Origin: DATHWB01 sp035460965
Lineage (GTDB): Bacteria > Actinomycetota > Acidimicrobiia > Spongiisociales > ZC4RG35
Direction of reading: 5' to 3'
Assembly: GCA_035460965.1 (NCBI GenBank)
Contig: DATHWB010000115.1
Coordinates: forward strand, 1 to 8,785
Length of the DNA stretch: 8,785 bases
Positions 1 to 6,393 of this stretch are shown one piece after another (within the stretch, counting starts at the first letter, position 1; every line of letters starts with the position of its first letter). The notes under the pieces are model-generated. The model was given only the letters and a program-made list of their open reading frames with translations. It was not told the origin of the DNA and did not search any database. The position numbers and the translations under genes were made by a program.

Positions 1-1
1 T

Positions 2-31
2 GGGGCAACCGGGGAGAGGCGAAGGGGATGA
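2..31 (+). CDS. Possible 3' end of an upstream gene
   Basis: The second reading frame is open from the window edge to a TGA at 29-31. That stop overlaps the ATG of the first TadE-like gene by four bases (ATGA), the classic arrangement for translationally coupled genes. Only nine codons are visible (GATGERRRG) and they match no family I know. The frame could be open by chance, so this is only a suggestion that the Tad-like operon continues upstream. Confidence 0.25.
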   Translation, partial: GATGERRRG

Positions 32-492
32 GGTTCGTCCGTAGAAGGCGAGACGCCGAACGCGGCGCCGCCCTGGTTGAGTTCGCAGTGCTCGCCCCAC
101 TGCTGATCCTGCTGGTCCTCGGCATCGTCGAGTTCGGCTGGCTGTTCGGTCAGTACAACGACGTACGCCACGGCGCGAGAGAAGGTGGACGGTTTGCTGC
201 GGTGGCACGCGCTCCGCTCGACGAGGCCGACGTGGTGGATCGCGTCTGTAGCGCAATGGACGGACTCGACGCGGGCATGACGACCATCGAGGTGACCATG
301 GGTCAGATCGACACTGATGGGAACGCAGGAATCGGACCCGGCGACACGGGCACCCTTCAGGTCACCGCCACCGTCGGATCCCTGAGCGGACTCGGCCTGA
401 TCGAGGCATTCCTTCCGAGCGAGCTCACCTCCAGCGTCGAGTTCCGGCTCGAGCAGACCCCCGGCTGGTCACCCGCGACTGGTACCTGCTGA
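28..492 (+). CDS. TadE-like minor pseudopilin (module 1)
   Basis: A 154-residue protein with the TadE family layout: a short basic N-terminus, one hydrophobic helix at about residues 14-38, then a small exported domain. The start of the helix reads ERGAALVEFA. Gly13 followed by Glu18 gives the G|xxxxE pattern cut by prepilin peptidases in Flp-type pseudopilins. After the helix comes the family pattern GIVEFG..F..YN..RH..REG.R at about residues 32-56. The exported part has one internal cysteine and ends in a cysteine as the last residue. The ATG at 28 is preceded by a purine-rich GGGGAGAGG at 11-19 with suitable spacing; the frame is open upstream, so a slightly earlier start cannot be excluded. 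It overlaps the next gene by one base (TGATG), so the two are probably co-translated. It is closely similar to the TadE-like protein at 2198. The family is clear; the exact role in a pilus is inferred. Confidence 0.85.
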   Translation: MRFVRRRRDAERGAALVEFAVLAPLLILLVLGIVEFGWLFGQYNDVRHGAREGGRFAAVARAPLDEADVVDRVCSAMDGLDAGMTTIEVTMGQIDTDGNAGIGPGDTGTLQVTATVGSLSGLGLIEAFLPSELTSSVEFRLEQTPGWSPATGTC

Positions 493-2087
493 TGCGACTC
501 CGACGGGATACCGAGAGGGGGGCGACTGCGGTCTTCGTTGCTGGCGCAATCGTCCTGTTGATGGGTATCGCAGCGATCGCCACCGACGTCGGCGCTGGGT
601 TCAACGAGCGTCGCCAGGCGCAGAGCGCAGCCGACTTCAGTGCCCTGGCGGCGGTTGCGTTCTCCAATGCGGACTCGGTGCCGTCAGAGTGCGATGCGCA
701 CAACCCCTCGGACACGCTCGCGCGGGCGATATGCCGGGGCGCGGTCGAGGCGATGGCGGTCGCTCAAGCGAATCTTCCGGGACAGACTCTCGACTGGGCA
801 ACATGTACGGACCCCGAACCGGACCGAGCAGCGCTGTTCCCCGTCGTTGCCCGGGTGGAACTGGCTCCCGGCGTCCTGTCGAACATCCCTTGCATCCGGT
901 TCACGAGTTCGACACAGGGTGCCCGAGTGGTGGTACCTGACCTCGAAGTGCCGACAACCTTCGGACGAATCCTCGGAATCTCAAACCTGATCACAGCCGC
1001 GAATGCGGAGGTCCTGGCGGACCTCATCGATCTCTACCGGGTGATCCCCTTCGGAGTCCCCGCCAACGCTGACGGGACCTACGACTGCCTCAAGACCGGG
1101 TCGAATCCCGACTGGGGACCCTGCCAGGGAGGCTCGGATACCGGACACTTCGGATATCTCAACATCCCCACGTACGGCAACCCCTCGATGGGAACAACGC
1201 CATCGGTGACCCCGGCCGGACAGTGCGTGCACACCAACAACGTGCTGACCTCCAACATCGTGCGCGGCGTGGACCACCCGTTGGGGACGCACCCGAACGG
1301 AACGCGGTCTCCTGGCCAACCAGCTCTGCGGGATGGAAGTGGGCTCGATTCATCGGACACCATTCATGTGTGCCCGATCTTCGGAACGAATGCCAACGAC
1401 ATCGCAGGTGGATCCGGAGACGGCGGGGCATTCGATCAAGGAATGACCTTTGGTTACGGGGCGTCCGAGCGTGGCCGCTTATGGCCTCTGTCGGGTGGCA
1501 TCACCGTACGGAATGGCGGCGGGTCCGCGCCAGGGCCGACCTTGGTGGATGACACGCCGATCTGGACCTATTTCACGTCATATACGGGTGGGCCAACGGC
1601 CCCGTGCCCCCACAACTCAGGAATCACGGTGGGGGACACCGGCACGGCCAAGGCCTGCCTCGATAGTTGGAACCCCGGGTCCGGCGAGATCTTCGACGAG
1701 GCCATTCGTGATGCGAAGCGCTACATGTTCGCACCCCGTCTGCACACCACGTGGTCGTCGGCAAGCTACTACTTGATCCAGGCGATCGTACCGGTCTACC
1801 TGCAGACCAGCTATTGGGGATGCTCTTCCGGCGGAGGAGCGGGTATGGCCGGTCTTTGCGACATCATCCACAGCCCGGGTGAGCCAAACACCGGGTCATG
1901 CGCCGCGGTAGCCACCGCCACACCACCGGGAAGTGAACCGTTTGATTCGACCTGCGGTGTTCCGGGCAACTGGAACCAGAGGTTGGATGCTTTGACGTCG
2001 TTCACCCTCGATCCGCGGATGTTGCCGGAAGAAGCGCGTCTACCGGAGAACCCGGCAGAGTTCGTGAGGCTGGCGCTGACCCGGTAG
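492..2087 (+). CDS. TadG-like membrane-anchored surface protein (module 1)
   Basis: A 531-residue protein. Its N-terminus matches the TadE/G-like N-terminal domain: a short charged leader ending in ERG, a hydrophobic helix at about residues 11-30, then TDVGAGFNERRQAQSAADFS ALAA at about 31-54, the family's D..a.f..Rr..Q.aAD..ALA pattern. Unlike the TadE-like proteins it has no glutamate five residues after the glycine, so prepilin-type cleavage is not predicted. The remaining ~470 residues are a large exported region with many cysteines, rich in Gly, Pro, Thr and Ser, without a domain I can name. I see no von Willebrand A metal-site motif, which classic proteobacterial TadG proteins carry. 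Landmarks shared with the protein at 2662 include IPCI (132-135), PFGV (186-189), TPIW (355-358), CLDSW (389-393) and the ending LTR. Codon third positions look less strictly G/C than in module 2. The start overlaps the preceding stop by one base. Confidence 0.8.
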   Translation: MRLRRDTERGATAVFVAGAIVLLMGIAAIATDVGAGFNERRQAQSAADFSALAAVAFSNADSVPSECDAHNPSDTLARAICRGAVEAMAVAQANLPGQTLDWATCTDPEPDRAALFPVVARVELAPGVLSNIPCIRFTSSTQGARVVVPDLEVPTTFGRILGISNLITAANAEVLADLIDLYRVIPFGVPANADGTYDCLKTGSNPDWGPCQGGSDTGHFGYLNIPTYGNPSMGTTPSVTPAGQCVHTNNVLTSNIVRGVDHPLGTHPNGTRSPGQPALRDGSGLDSSDTIHVCPIFGTNANDIAGGSGDGGAFDQGMTFGYGASERGRLWPLSGGITVRNGGGSAPGPTLVDDTPIWTYFTSYTGGPTAPCPHNSGITVGDTGTAKACLDSWNPGSGEIFDEAIRDAKRYMFAPRLHTTWSSASYYLIQAIVPVYLQTSYWGCSSGGGAGMAGLCDIIHSPGEPNTGSCAAVATATPPGSEPFDSTCGVPGNWNQRLDALTSFTLDPRMLPEEARLPENPAEFVRLALTR

Positions 2088-2138
2088 AGACAAGCCAGCG
2101 CGGCACGTTCGGAGCATCCGGGCACTGCGATCAACCCC

Positions 2139-2166
2139 TTAAGTCCTGGCGCGTTCTGCCGATAAC
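2139..2166 (+). promoter_or_regulatory. Weak candidate promoter for module 2
   Basis: The 110-base gap between modules 1 and 2 contains TTAAGT (2139-2144) and GATAAC (2161-2166) separated by 16 bases, a distant match to the -35/-10 consensus. A small inverted repeat, TGCCGA (2157-2162) with TCGGCA (2171-2176), overlaps the putative -10. There is no convincing terminator after module 1, so module 2 may instead be read through from module 1. Confidence 0.25.
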
Positions 2167-2197
2167 TCTCTCGGCACGCCGAACAAGCCGAGGGGAC

Positions 2198-2668
2198 ATG
2201 AGGAATCGCAACCACCGTGAGCGTGGCGCATCCGCCGTGGAGATGGCGATCGTCGCGCCCTTCCTGCTGATCCTGCTGCTGGGAATCGTCGAGTTCGGGT
2301 TCGTCTTCGGCGAGTACAACGAACTCCGCCATGCCGTGCGCGAAGGCGCCCGGTATGCGGCAGTGAGCGACCGCGACATCGACGGCAACTCCACCATCGA
2401 CGCCGGGGACGTCCAGGCGACGATCTGCAACGCGCTCGGACTGGGATCACCCAACGTCGAGATCGTGCTCACCCAGTCCGGCACCGCCATCGGCGACGTC
2501 GCATCGGTGCAGGTCCTCCTCGACACCGAGAGCCTGTCAGGCGCACCCATCATCAGCCTCTTCGTTCCCGACCAGTTGGAGAACACCGCCACATTCCGGC
2601 TCGAGCAGCCGGCCAAGTGGTCGGCCACGACGTTCGGGAACCTGTCGGGGGGTACCAGCGCATGCTGA
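2198..2668 (+). CDS. TadE-like minor pseudopilin (module 2)
   Basis: A 156-residue TadE-like protein. The N-terminus reads RERGASAVEMA: Gly10 followed by Glu15 keeps the G|xxxxE processing pattern. A hydrophobic helix at about residues 12-35 ends in GIVEFGFVFGEYNELRHAVR, almost the same as the module 1 protein, so the two are clearly paralogs. The exported domain has an acidic stretch (DRDIDGNSTIDAGD, about residues 55-68), an internal cysteine just after it, and a cysteine as the final residue, again as in module 1. A GAGGGG stretch lies only two bases before the ATG at 2198, which is close for a Shine-Dalgarno site, but no better in-frame start is seen and the N-terminus has the length normal for the family. 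The stop overlaps the start of the next gene (ATGCTGA), indicating translational coupling. Confidence 0.85.
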   Translation: MRNRNHRERGASAVEMAIVAPFLLILLLGIVEFGFVFGEYNELRHAVREGARYAAVSDRDIDGNSTIDAGDVQATICNALGLGSPNVEIVLTQSGTAIGDVASVQVLLDTESLSGAPIISLFVPDQLENTATFRLEQPAKWSATTFGNLSGGTSAC

Positions 2669-4314
2669 ACCGGGAGAAGGGGGCCACCGCCCTCTTGGTG
2701 GCGAGTTCGCTGATCATGCTGATCGGTTTCGCAGCGGTTGCCGTCGACCTGTCGGCTGGGTTCAACGAACGACGACAGGGTCAGACCGCGGCGGATCTCG
2801 GCGCCCTGGCGGGAGCCGTCGAGTACGTGACCGTCGACCAGGAGGGGACCCTCTACCAGGTGCTGAACATCACCCGGGAGAACCTGCGGCGACAGTTCGG
2901 CGTCGCCTCGAACCAGGATGACGCCGAGTGGATCGCCCTGTGGCAGGGCTGCACCGACCCGAACCGGCCCTCGGGCTTCAACCCGTGGCCCCTGTCGGCG
3001 ACGATGATCTCGAACGGATGGACGGGCTTCCCGGGAAATGCCATTCCCTGCATCTCGGCTGACGCCGACGAGATCAGGGTGAAGCTCCCGGACCAGTTGG
3101 TCGATACGTCGTTCGGCGGCGTACTCGGAGCGAACGAGATCACGACCAACGCCGTGGCCCATGCGCGGGTTCGTTTCTCTATCGATGGAGGCGCACGGCC
3201 ATTCGGGGTCCTGGCGTCTGCCGCGACCGGGTCGCTCTGCTTGACGACCCGATCGGGCAGCTTCCCGCCCTGTGACGGCCCCGACTCCGGCAACTTCGGC
3301 ACGATCAACAGCCAGCAGTGGGGCAGTGAAGAACTGGGAACGACCACGGACTGTGGGCTTCCCGGCAACCCCGAGCTGGCCGTCAACGTGGCGTTGGGAA
3401 CGGATCACCTCCTCGGCATCCTCCAGCCCTGGTACGTGACCCAGCCCGACTTCGCGGCGGGAGACCCGTACCCGTCGAATCTCGCTCGGAACGACGCCTG
3501 CACCGTCCTCTCCGACGGCACCGTGGTCCACAGCGACAACACGCCGCCGGTGGGACCTTCGACGGCACTTCGCGCCGACACCGGGTTCAACCAGTTCAGT
3601 GCCACCAAGGCCGGACTGGTCTCGTCGACGAGCTGGTCCTGGGAGAACGTCACCTCGGCGCCGACCCCACTCCTCCAGCAGATCTCGGGGGCCGGGGTGC
3701 ACTCGACCCGCACTCTCGAAGAGCGGGTGTCGGGAACGAACTACACCAGCGTGCTGGACAACACTCCGCTGTGGGAGCACCTGAGGGATCACAACGAGTT
3801 GCCCGGCGCTCTCGTCCCGGTCTGCCGGAGGAACGACATCGCATCGTCAGTGGACCCGGTGGCCGCCATGGACCTGTGCCTCGACGCCTGGGAGGCGCTC
3901 AAGGCGGCCGTCCCGACCACGACGCACCTGTTCGAGGACACCATCTGGGAGAACCCACGGTTCATCCTCGTTCCCCAGTTCCATTCGGTCTCCTGGGGCT
4001 CGGGTACCCATTGGCAGCCCATCATGGGTTTCCGTGTCGCCTACATCGACACCTTGTGGTTCAACTGCAACGGAAACTTCAACAACACCAAGAACACGGA
4101 CGTCTGCGACGGCAGCAAGGGACTGACGTTCGCCCCGAATCTGGCCAACGACGGCGACGTGCTGTGTGCTGGCAACTCGGCGAACTGCAACCAAGTCCGC
4201 CTCGACCAGTTCACGGCCTTCCTCCTCCCGGCCAACCCGCCCGTATCCGACGAAGTGCTGGCGAGGTTCCCAGGCCAGCTGCGAGGACCGTTCGAGGTTC
4301 AGCTCACGCGCTGA
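2662..4314 (+). CDS. TadG-like membrane-anchored surface protein (module 2)
   Basis: A 550-residue protein. I place the start at the ATG overlapping the previous stop (ATGCTGA), because it gives MLNREKGATA directly before the hydrophobic helix (about residues 7-29); an in-frame ATG at 2617 would add 15 residues encoded inside the upstream gene. After the helix comes VDLSAGFNERRQGQTAADLG (28-47), the TadE/G-like N-terminal signature, without the TadE glutamate. The exported part (about 500 residues) follows the module 1 protein in order: IPCI (128-131), FGGVLGANEI (151-160), RPFGV (179-183), a Cys-Cys stretch before DSGNFG (208-213), LGTDHLLG (245-252), TPLW (368-371), CLDAW (406-410), a basic/aromatic block near 425-441, then a cysteine-rich stretch (469-509), ending in QLTR. 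The domain is not one I recognise. Even spacing of cysteines suggests disulfides outside the membrane (inference). A hairpin terminator lies 24 bases after the stop. Confidence 0.8.
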   Translation: MLNREKGATALLVASSLIMLIGFAAVAVDLSAGFNERRQGQTAADLGALAGAVEYVTVDQEGTLYQVLNITRENLRRQFGVASNQDDAEWIALWQGCTDPNRPSGFNPWPLSATMISNGWTGFPGNAIPCISADADEIRVKLPDQLVDTSFGGVLGANEITTNAVAHARVRFSIDGGARPFGVLASAATGSLCLTTRSGSFPPCDGPDSGNFGTINSQQWGSEELGTTTDCGLPGNPELAVNVALGTDHLLGILQPWYVTQPDFAAGDPYPSNLARNDACTVLSDGTVVHSDNTPPVGPSTALRADTGFNQFSATKAGLVSSTSWSWENVTSAPTPLLQQISGAGVHSTRTLEERVSGTNYTSVLDNTPLWEHLRDHNELPGALVPVCRRNDIASSVDPVAAMDLCLDAWEALKAAVPTTTHLFEDTIWENPRFILVPQFHSVSWGSGTHWQPIMGFRVAYIDTLWFNCNGNFNNTKNTDVCDGSKGLTFAPNLANDGDVLCAGNSANCNQVRLDQFTAFLLPANPPVSDEVLARFPGQLRGPFEVQLTR

Positions 4315-4337
4315 CGCAAGATCCCCGTAGCATCGAC

Positions 4338-4363
4338 GTGAGGGCCCCGGATGGGGCCCTCAC
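4338..4363 (+). terminator. Rho-independent-type terminator after module 2
   Basis: GTGAGGGCCCC (4338-4348) pairs perfectly with GGGGCCCTCAC (4353-4363) around a GGAT loop. This gives an 11-bp GC-rich stem starting 24 bases after the stop of the module 2 TadG-like gene. The following TCTCTTG is only moderately T-rich, common in high-GC bacteria. The opposite strand has no T-run after the stem, so it most likely acts for the plus-strand genes. Confidence 0.75.
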
Positions 4364-4473
4364 TCTCTTGTGCGGACCAAGCGGAAGGCATCGGACCACT
4401 CGTGTCATCCGAACGATCTCGCCTGTGTCGACGACGGTCAAGAATCTGAGCATCTGACACCGGTCGAAGACTG

Positions 4474-4493
4474 CTCGGTTCCCCGGAACCGAG
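4474..4493. repeat. Perfect inverted repeat downstream of the minus-strand gene
   Basis: CTCGGTTCC (4474-4482) and GGAACCGAG (4485-4493) are perfect inverted copies separated by two bases. It lies about 125 bases beyond the minus-strand stop codon at 4618, just past the decayed repeat copy. It may form a transcript-end hairpin for that gene, but neither side has a T-run, so its role is open. The rest of 4364-4473 shows no ORF or motif I can support. Confidence 0.45.
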
Positions 4494-4504
4494 ATGGTCG
4501 GACA

Positions 4505-4590
4505 GACTCGAGCACCATCGACTCGGGTGCGACTCAGCCGGTCGGATGCCGTTCCCACGACCGAGAAGTCCCAGGCAACGGAAGTCGGTC
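4505..4590 (-). pseudogene. Duplicated fragment of the adjacent secreted-protein gene
   Basis: These 86 bases match 4711-4796 with only three differences, at a fixed offset of 206 bases. The source segment encodes about residues 126-154 of the minus-strand secreted protein. In the copy, the matching frame still reads VAWDFSVVGTASDRL followed by S instead of G. There is no start codon, the copy lies beyond the gene's stop in a different frame, and one base is missing at its edge (GACAGACTC against GACAGGACTC). Two of the three differences change an amino acid. It therefore looks like a non-functional remnant of a partial tandem duplication or of a deleted paralog. Confidence 0.7.
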
Positions 4591-4617
4591 GGTCCGGCCC
4601 GAACCCCCAGGATCCGA

Positions 4618-5172
4618 TCAACCCCGACTGATGGTCTCCTGGAGCAGGCCGACCCCGTTGTACGACGAACCGTCGATCTCGACTGTCAGGTCGTCGAGCG
4701 TCGACGACAGGACTCGAGCACCATCGACTCGGGTGCGACCCAGCCGATCGGATGCCGTTCCCACGACCGAGAAGTCCCAGGCAACGGCAGTCGGTCCGAC
4801 CTGGAGTCCAGCATCCGAGCAGCTCGTGGTCACCTCGGTCTCCACCTCGACCGCACCGCTCCACACGAACGACGACAGCTTGCGGTCGAGTGAAAACTCG
4901 TCACTCGTGACCTGCCCGTCGTACGAGGCGGTCGACGTACGACTGCCGATCTCATCGCCACAGTCGATCAACTCGAATGAGATGTGATCGAAGTGCAACG
5001 TCCCGTTACCTGCCTCATCCAGCGTGAGCTCGAACGATGTGGTCTGGAGTCCCGAAGATTGAGTGTGCGTCAGCGTGTAGCTGGAAACCGGCTTCGCCGT
5101 GGCTGCGATCGGCGTGACCAGAACCAGCGTCATGGCGGTCAGCAGGACTGTCAGTCGGCGTGAGTGCGTCAT
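4618..5172 (-). CDS. Small secreted protein of unknown function
   Basis: A 184-residue protein with a convincing Sec signal peptide: MTHSRR, a hydrophobic core LTVLLTAMTLVLV, then PIAATA with predicted cleavage after Ala26. The mature ~158 residues alternate polar and hydrophobic residues, are rich in Ser, Thr, Val and Asp, and contain two cysteines (Cys71 and Cys118), so a disulfide-bonded beta-rich domain is plausible. No membrane anchor, lipobox or sorting signal is visible, and I do not recognise the family. The ATG at 5172 is preferred over an in-frame start 100 codons upstream because AGGAG sits nine bases before it, the signal peptide starts there, and a promoter lies just upstream. 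It is transcribed against both Tad-like modules and diverges from module 3. A fragment of its 3' coding region is repeated downstream at 4505-4590. Its position suggests, but does not show, a surface function linked to the neighbouring proteins. Confidence 0.8.
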   Translation of the reverse strand: MTHSRRLTVLLTAMTLVLVTPIAATAKPVSSYTLTHTQSSGLQTTSFELTLDEAGNGTLHFDHISFELIDCGDEIGSRTSTASYDGQVTSDEFSLDRKLSSFVWSGAVEVETEVTTSCSDAGLQVGPTAVAWDFSVVGTASDRLGRTRVDGARVLSSTLDDLTVEIDGSSYNGVGLLQETISRG

Positions 5173-5216
5173 CTGGGTCTTCTCCTGGCGTCGGCCCCAG
5201 CCCGCCTCGCCCGTAC

Positions 5217-5244
5217 ACCGTATGCCCCCTGGAGCCCCAGTCAA
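5217..5244 (-). promoter_or_regulatory. Promoter of the minus-strand secreted-protein gene
   Basis: On the minus strand, TTGACT (5244-5239) and TACGGT (5222-5217) are separated by 16 bases. This is a good -35 match and a TAnnnT-type -10. Transcription would start near 5210, giving a leader of about 38 bases that contains the AGGAG ribosome binding site at 5182-5186. Confidence 0.6.
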
Positions 5245-5255
5245 CCGATCCTCCT

Positions 5256-5286
5256 GGGAAAGTCCTTTCCCGCAGCGGTTCGCTGC
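5256..5286. promoter_or_regulatory. Two abutting inverted repeats in a divergent intergenic region
   Basis: GGGAAAG (5256-5262) and CTTTCCC (5265-5271) flank TC. Immediately next to them GCAGCG (5272-5277) and CGCTGC (5281-5286) flank GTT. Both repeats are perfect. They sit 12 bases upstream of the minus-strand -35 element and about 65 bases before the start of module 3, so they are placed to act as operator sites for either or both directions. They could instead form adjacent hairpins in RNA. Confidence 0.45.
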
Positions 5287-5338
5287 CGACAGGATCCGTA
5301 GTGGCATGCGTGGGGGCGCGCTACGGGGGCTGTCCAAC

Positions 5339-5344
5339 GAGGAG
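5339..5344 (+). promoter_or_regulatory. Ribosome binding site that sets a GTG start
   Basis: GAGGAG lies six bases before the GTG at 5351. This supports the GTG as start of the first TadE-like gene of module 3 over the in-frame ATG at 5306, which has no comparable site and would add 15 residues not typical of the family. Confidence 0.65.
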
Positions 5345-5350
5345 CAGCCG

Positions 5351-5860
5351 GTGTGGCACAGGGAACGATCTGAAGAGGGCGCGACACTCGTCGAGTACGC
5401 CGTGGTCGCGCCGTTCCTCTTCCTTCTTCTCTTCGGAATCGTCGAGTTCGCCGTTCTGACGTCGTCGTTCACCGGTGTGTGGACCTCGGCCCGGGAGGGG
5501 GCCCGCTACGCCACCACGGTCGGCGACTCGGCCATCACCCCTGACACTCCCCGCTTCCTGGACTGCGCAGGCATCCGCCAGGCGGCCCGCGGACTGGTCG
5601 GAATCGGCGAACCCACCAACGAGGAGATTTCGATCACCTACCGCGACCCACTCGGCACGGCAGTGGCCGACTGCGACGACTCCGACTCGACCCTCCCAGC
5701 CCCCACGGCTGTCCTGATCGGGTCCGGCAGTGTCATCGAGGTCACGGTCACCAAGTCGTACGAGGCGATCGTCCCGTTCGTCGGGCGGTTCCTCGATGGC
5801 ATCACGCTGGACTCGACACAGAGTCGCAGCGTCTACCAGGGGATCCTCGGTGCGAGCTGA
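5351..5860 (+). CDS. TadE-like minor pseudopilin (module 3, first)
   Basis: With the GTG start the protein has 169 residues: MWHRERSEEG, then ATLVEYAVVAPFLFLLLFGI and VEFAVLTSSF. Gly10 followed by Glu15-Tyr16 is the full G|xxxxEY pattern described for TadE/TadF and Flp pseudopilins, the best match in this window. The hydrophobic helix covers about residues 12-38, followed by the family's SAREGARYA (46-54). The exported domain has cysteines at 72 and 108. Unlike the module 1 and 2 TadE-like proteins it lacks a C-terminal cysteine and ends SVYQGILGAS. It is the first gene of module 3 and its 3' end overlaps the next gene by 11 bases. No clear plus-strand promoter is seen in 5173-5350, but the inverted repeats at 5256-5286 are upstream. 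Confidence 0.8.
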   Translation: MWHRERSEEGATLVEYAVVAPFLFLLLFGIVEFAVLTSSFTGVWTSAREGARYATTVGDSAITPDTPRFLDCAGIRQAARGLVGIGEPTNEEISITYRDPLGTAVADCDDSDSTLPAPTAVLIGSGSVIEVTVTKSYEAIVPFVGRFLDGITLDSTQSRSVYQGILGAS

Positions 5861-6278
5861 GAAGGGCGCTGCCACCGTCGAGTTCGCACTGTTCGCGATG
5901 TTCCTCGTCCTGATCATCGGCGGGATCGTCGACATCGGACGCGGCTTGTACACGGCGATCGCCATCAACGACGCCGCTCAGGAAGGGGCGATCTTCGCGG
6001 CGTTCACCGACGACGTGGCCGGCCAGCCCATCACGGTCGACGACATCACCGCCCGAGTCATCGCATCGACCAGCAACCCTGATTTGACCGTCGACGAGGT
6101 CGACGTCGTGTGCGCCGAGCAACCGCGTGCCAGACGGTCCGGGAGCCAGATCACCGTCGAGGTCTCGCACACCATCGACCTGATCACGCCGTTCATCTCC
6201 GACTGGTTCGGAGGCGCGCTCACCATCGAACGTTCGGCCACCGCCGACCGCTTCTTCGACGACTGCCCAACGACATGA
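5850..6278 (+). CDS. TadE-like minor pseudopilin (module 3, second)
   Basis: The chosen GTG start at 5850 overlaps the previous gene by 11 bases and has AGGGG at 5839-5843. It gives a 142-residue protein beginning MRAEKGAATVEFALFAMFLV. An in-frame ATG at 5730 would add 40 residues encoded wholly within the upstream gene, with no family resemblance. Gly6 followed by Glu11-Phe12 keeps the pseudopilin processing pattern. The helix covers about residues 8-30, followed by DIGRGLYTAIAINDAAQEGA (28-47), matching the TadE-like layout. A cysteine at 88 and one near the C-terminus (139, DDCPTT) parallel the internal and terminal cysteines of modules 1 and 2. The last 20 codons are repeated in degenerate form immediately downstream (6297-6374). 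Confidence 0.8.
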   Translation: MRAEKGAATVEFALFAMFLVLIIGGIVDIGRGLYTAIAINDAAQEGAIFAAFTDDVAGQPITVDDITARVIASTSNPDLTVDEVDVVCAEQPRARRSGSQITVEVSHTIDLITPFISDWFGGALTIERSATADRFFDDCPTT

Positions 6279-6296
6279 GCGAGAACGCCATCAAGA

Positions 6297-6374
6297 ACGC
6301 TCACCATCCAGCGGTCGGCCACCGCCCACGGGCTCTTCGAGCTCTTCGACTACTGCCCAGCTACTGAGCGATGA
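6297..6374 (+). pseudogene. Degenerate duplicate of the tadE-like 3' end
   Basis: Downstream of the TGA at 6276-6278, the same reading frame encodes TLTIQRSATAHGLFELFDYC followed by PATER and a TGA at 6372-6374. This mirrors the end of the preceding gene, ALTIERSATADRFFDDCPTT. The two copies are offset by 81 bases at their start and 89-90 bases at their end, because the second copy carries nine extra bases (a CTCTTCGAG repeat). The similarity continues past both stops (TGAGCGA..ACGCCAT in each), reaching the start region of the next gene. There is no start codon or ribosome binding site for a separate protein. Confidence 0.65.
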
Positions 6375-6380
6375 CGCCAT

Positions 6381-6386
6381 GAGGAA
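6381..6386 (+). promoter_or_regulatory. Ribosome binding site choosing among three nested ATGs
   Basis: GAGGAA lies seven bases before the ATG at 6394. The in-frame ATG at 6379 has no visible site, while the ATG at 6409 has its own GAGGA at 6396-6400. I choose 6394, but 6409 is nearly as good. Confidence 0.45.
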
Positions 6387-6393
6387 ACACTCG

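Noticed and set aside
2131..3792. A 553-codon open frame on the minus strand
   Set aside because: It lies antisense to the module 2 genes, is rich in Arg, Gly and Val, has no family resemblance or ribosome binding site, and is the usual mirror frame of GC-rich coding DNA.
492..4314. Von Willebrand A domain in the TadG-like proteins
   Set aside because: DxSxS-like strings such as DLSAG belong to the conserved segment after the helix. No metal-site motif or downstream Thr/Asp partners were seen.
4370..4987. A plus-strand open frame across the secreted-protein gene region
   Set aside because: It is antisense to the gene with a signal peptide, ribosome binding site and promoter. Its product is Ser/Arg/Thr-rich with no recognisable features.
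5099..5350. Longer N-terminus for the first TadE-like gene of module 3
   Set aside because: The extra 84 residues would cross the divergent promoter region and antisense signal peptide. The GTG at 5351 has a strong ribosome binding site and gives the normal family N-terminus.
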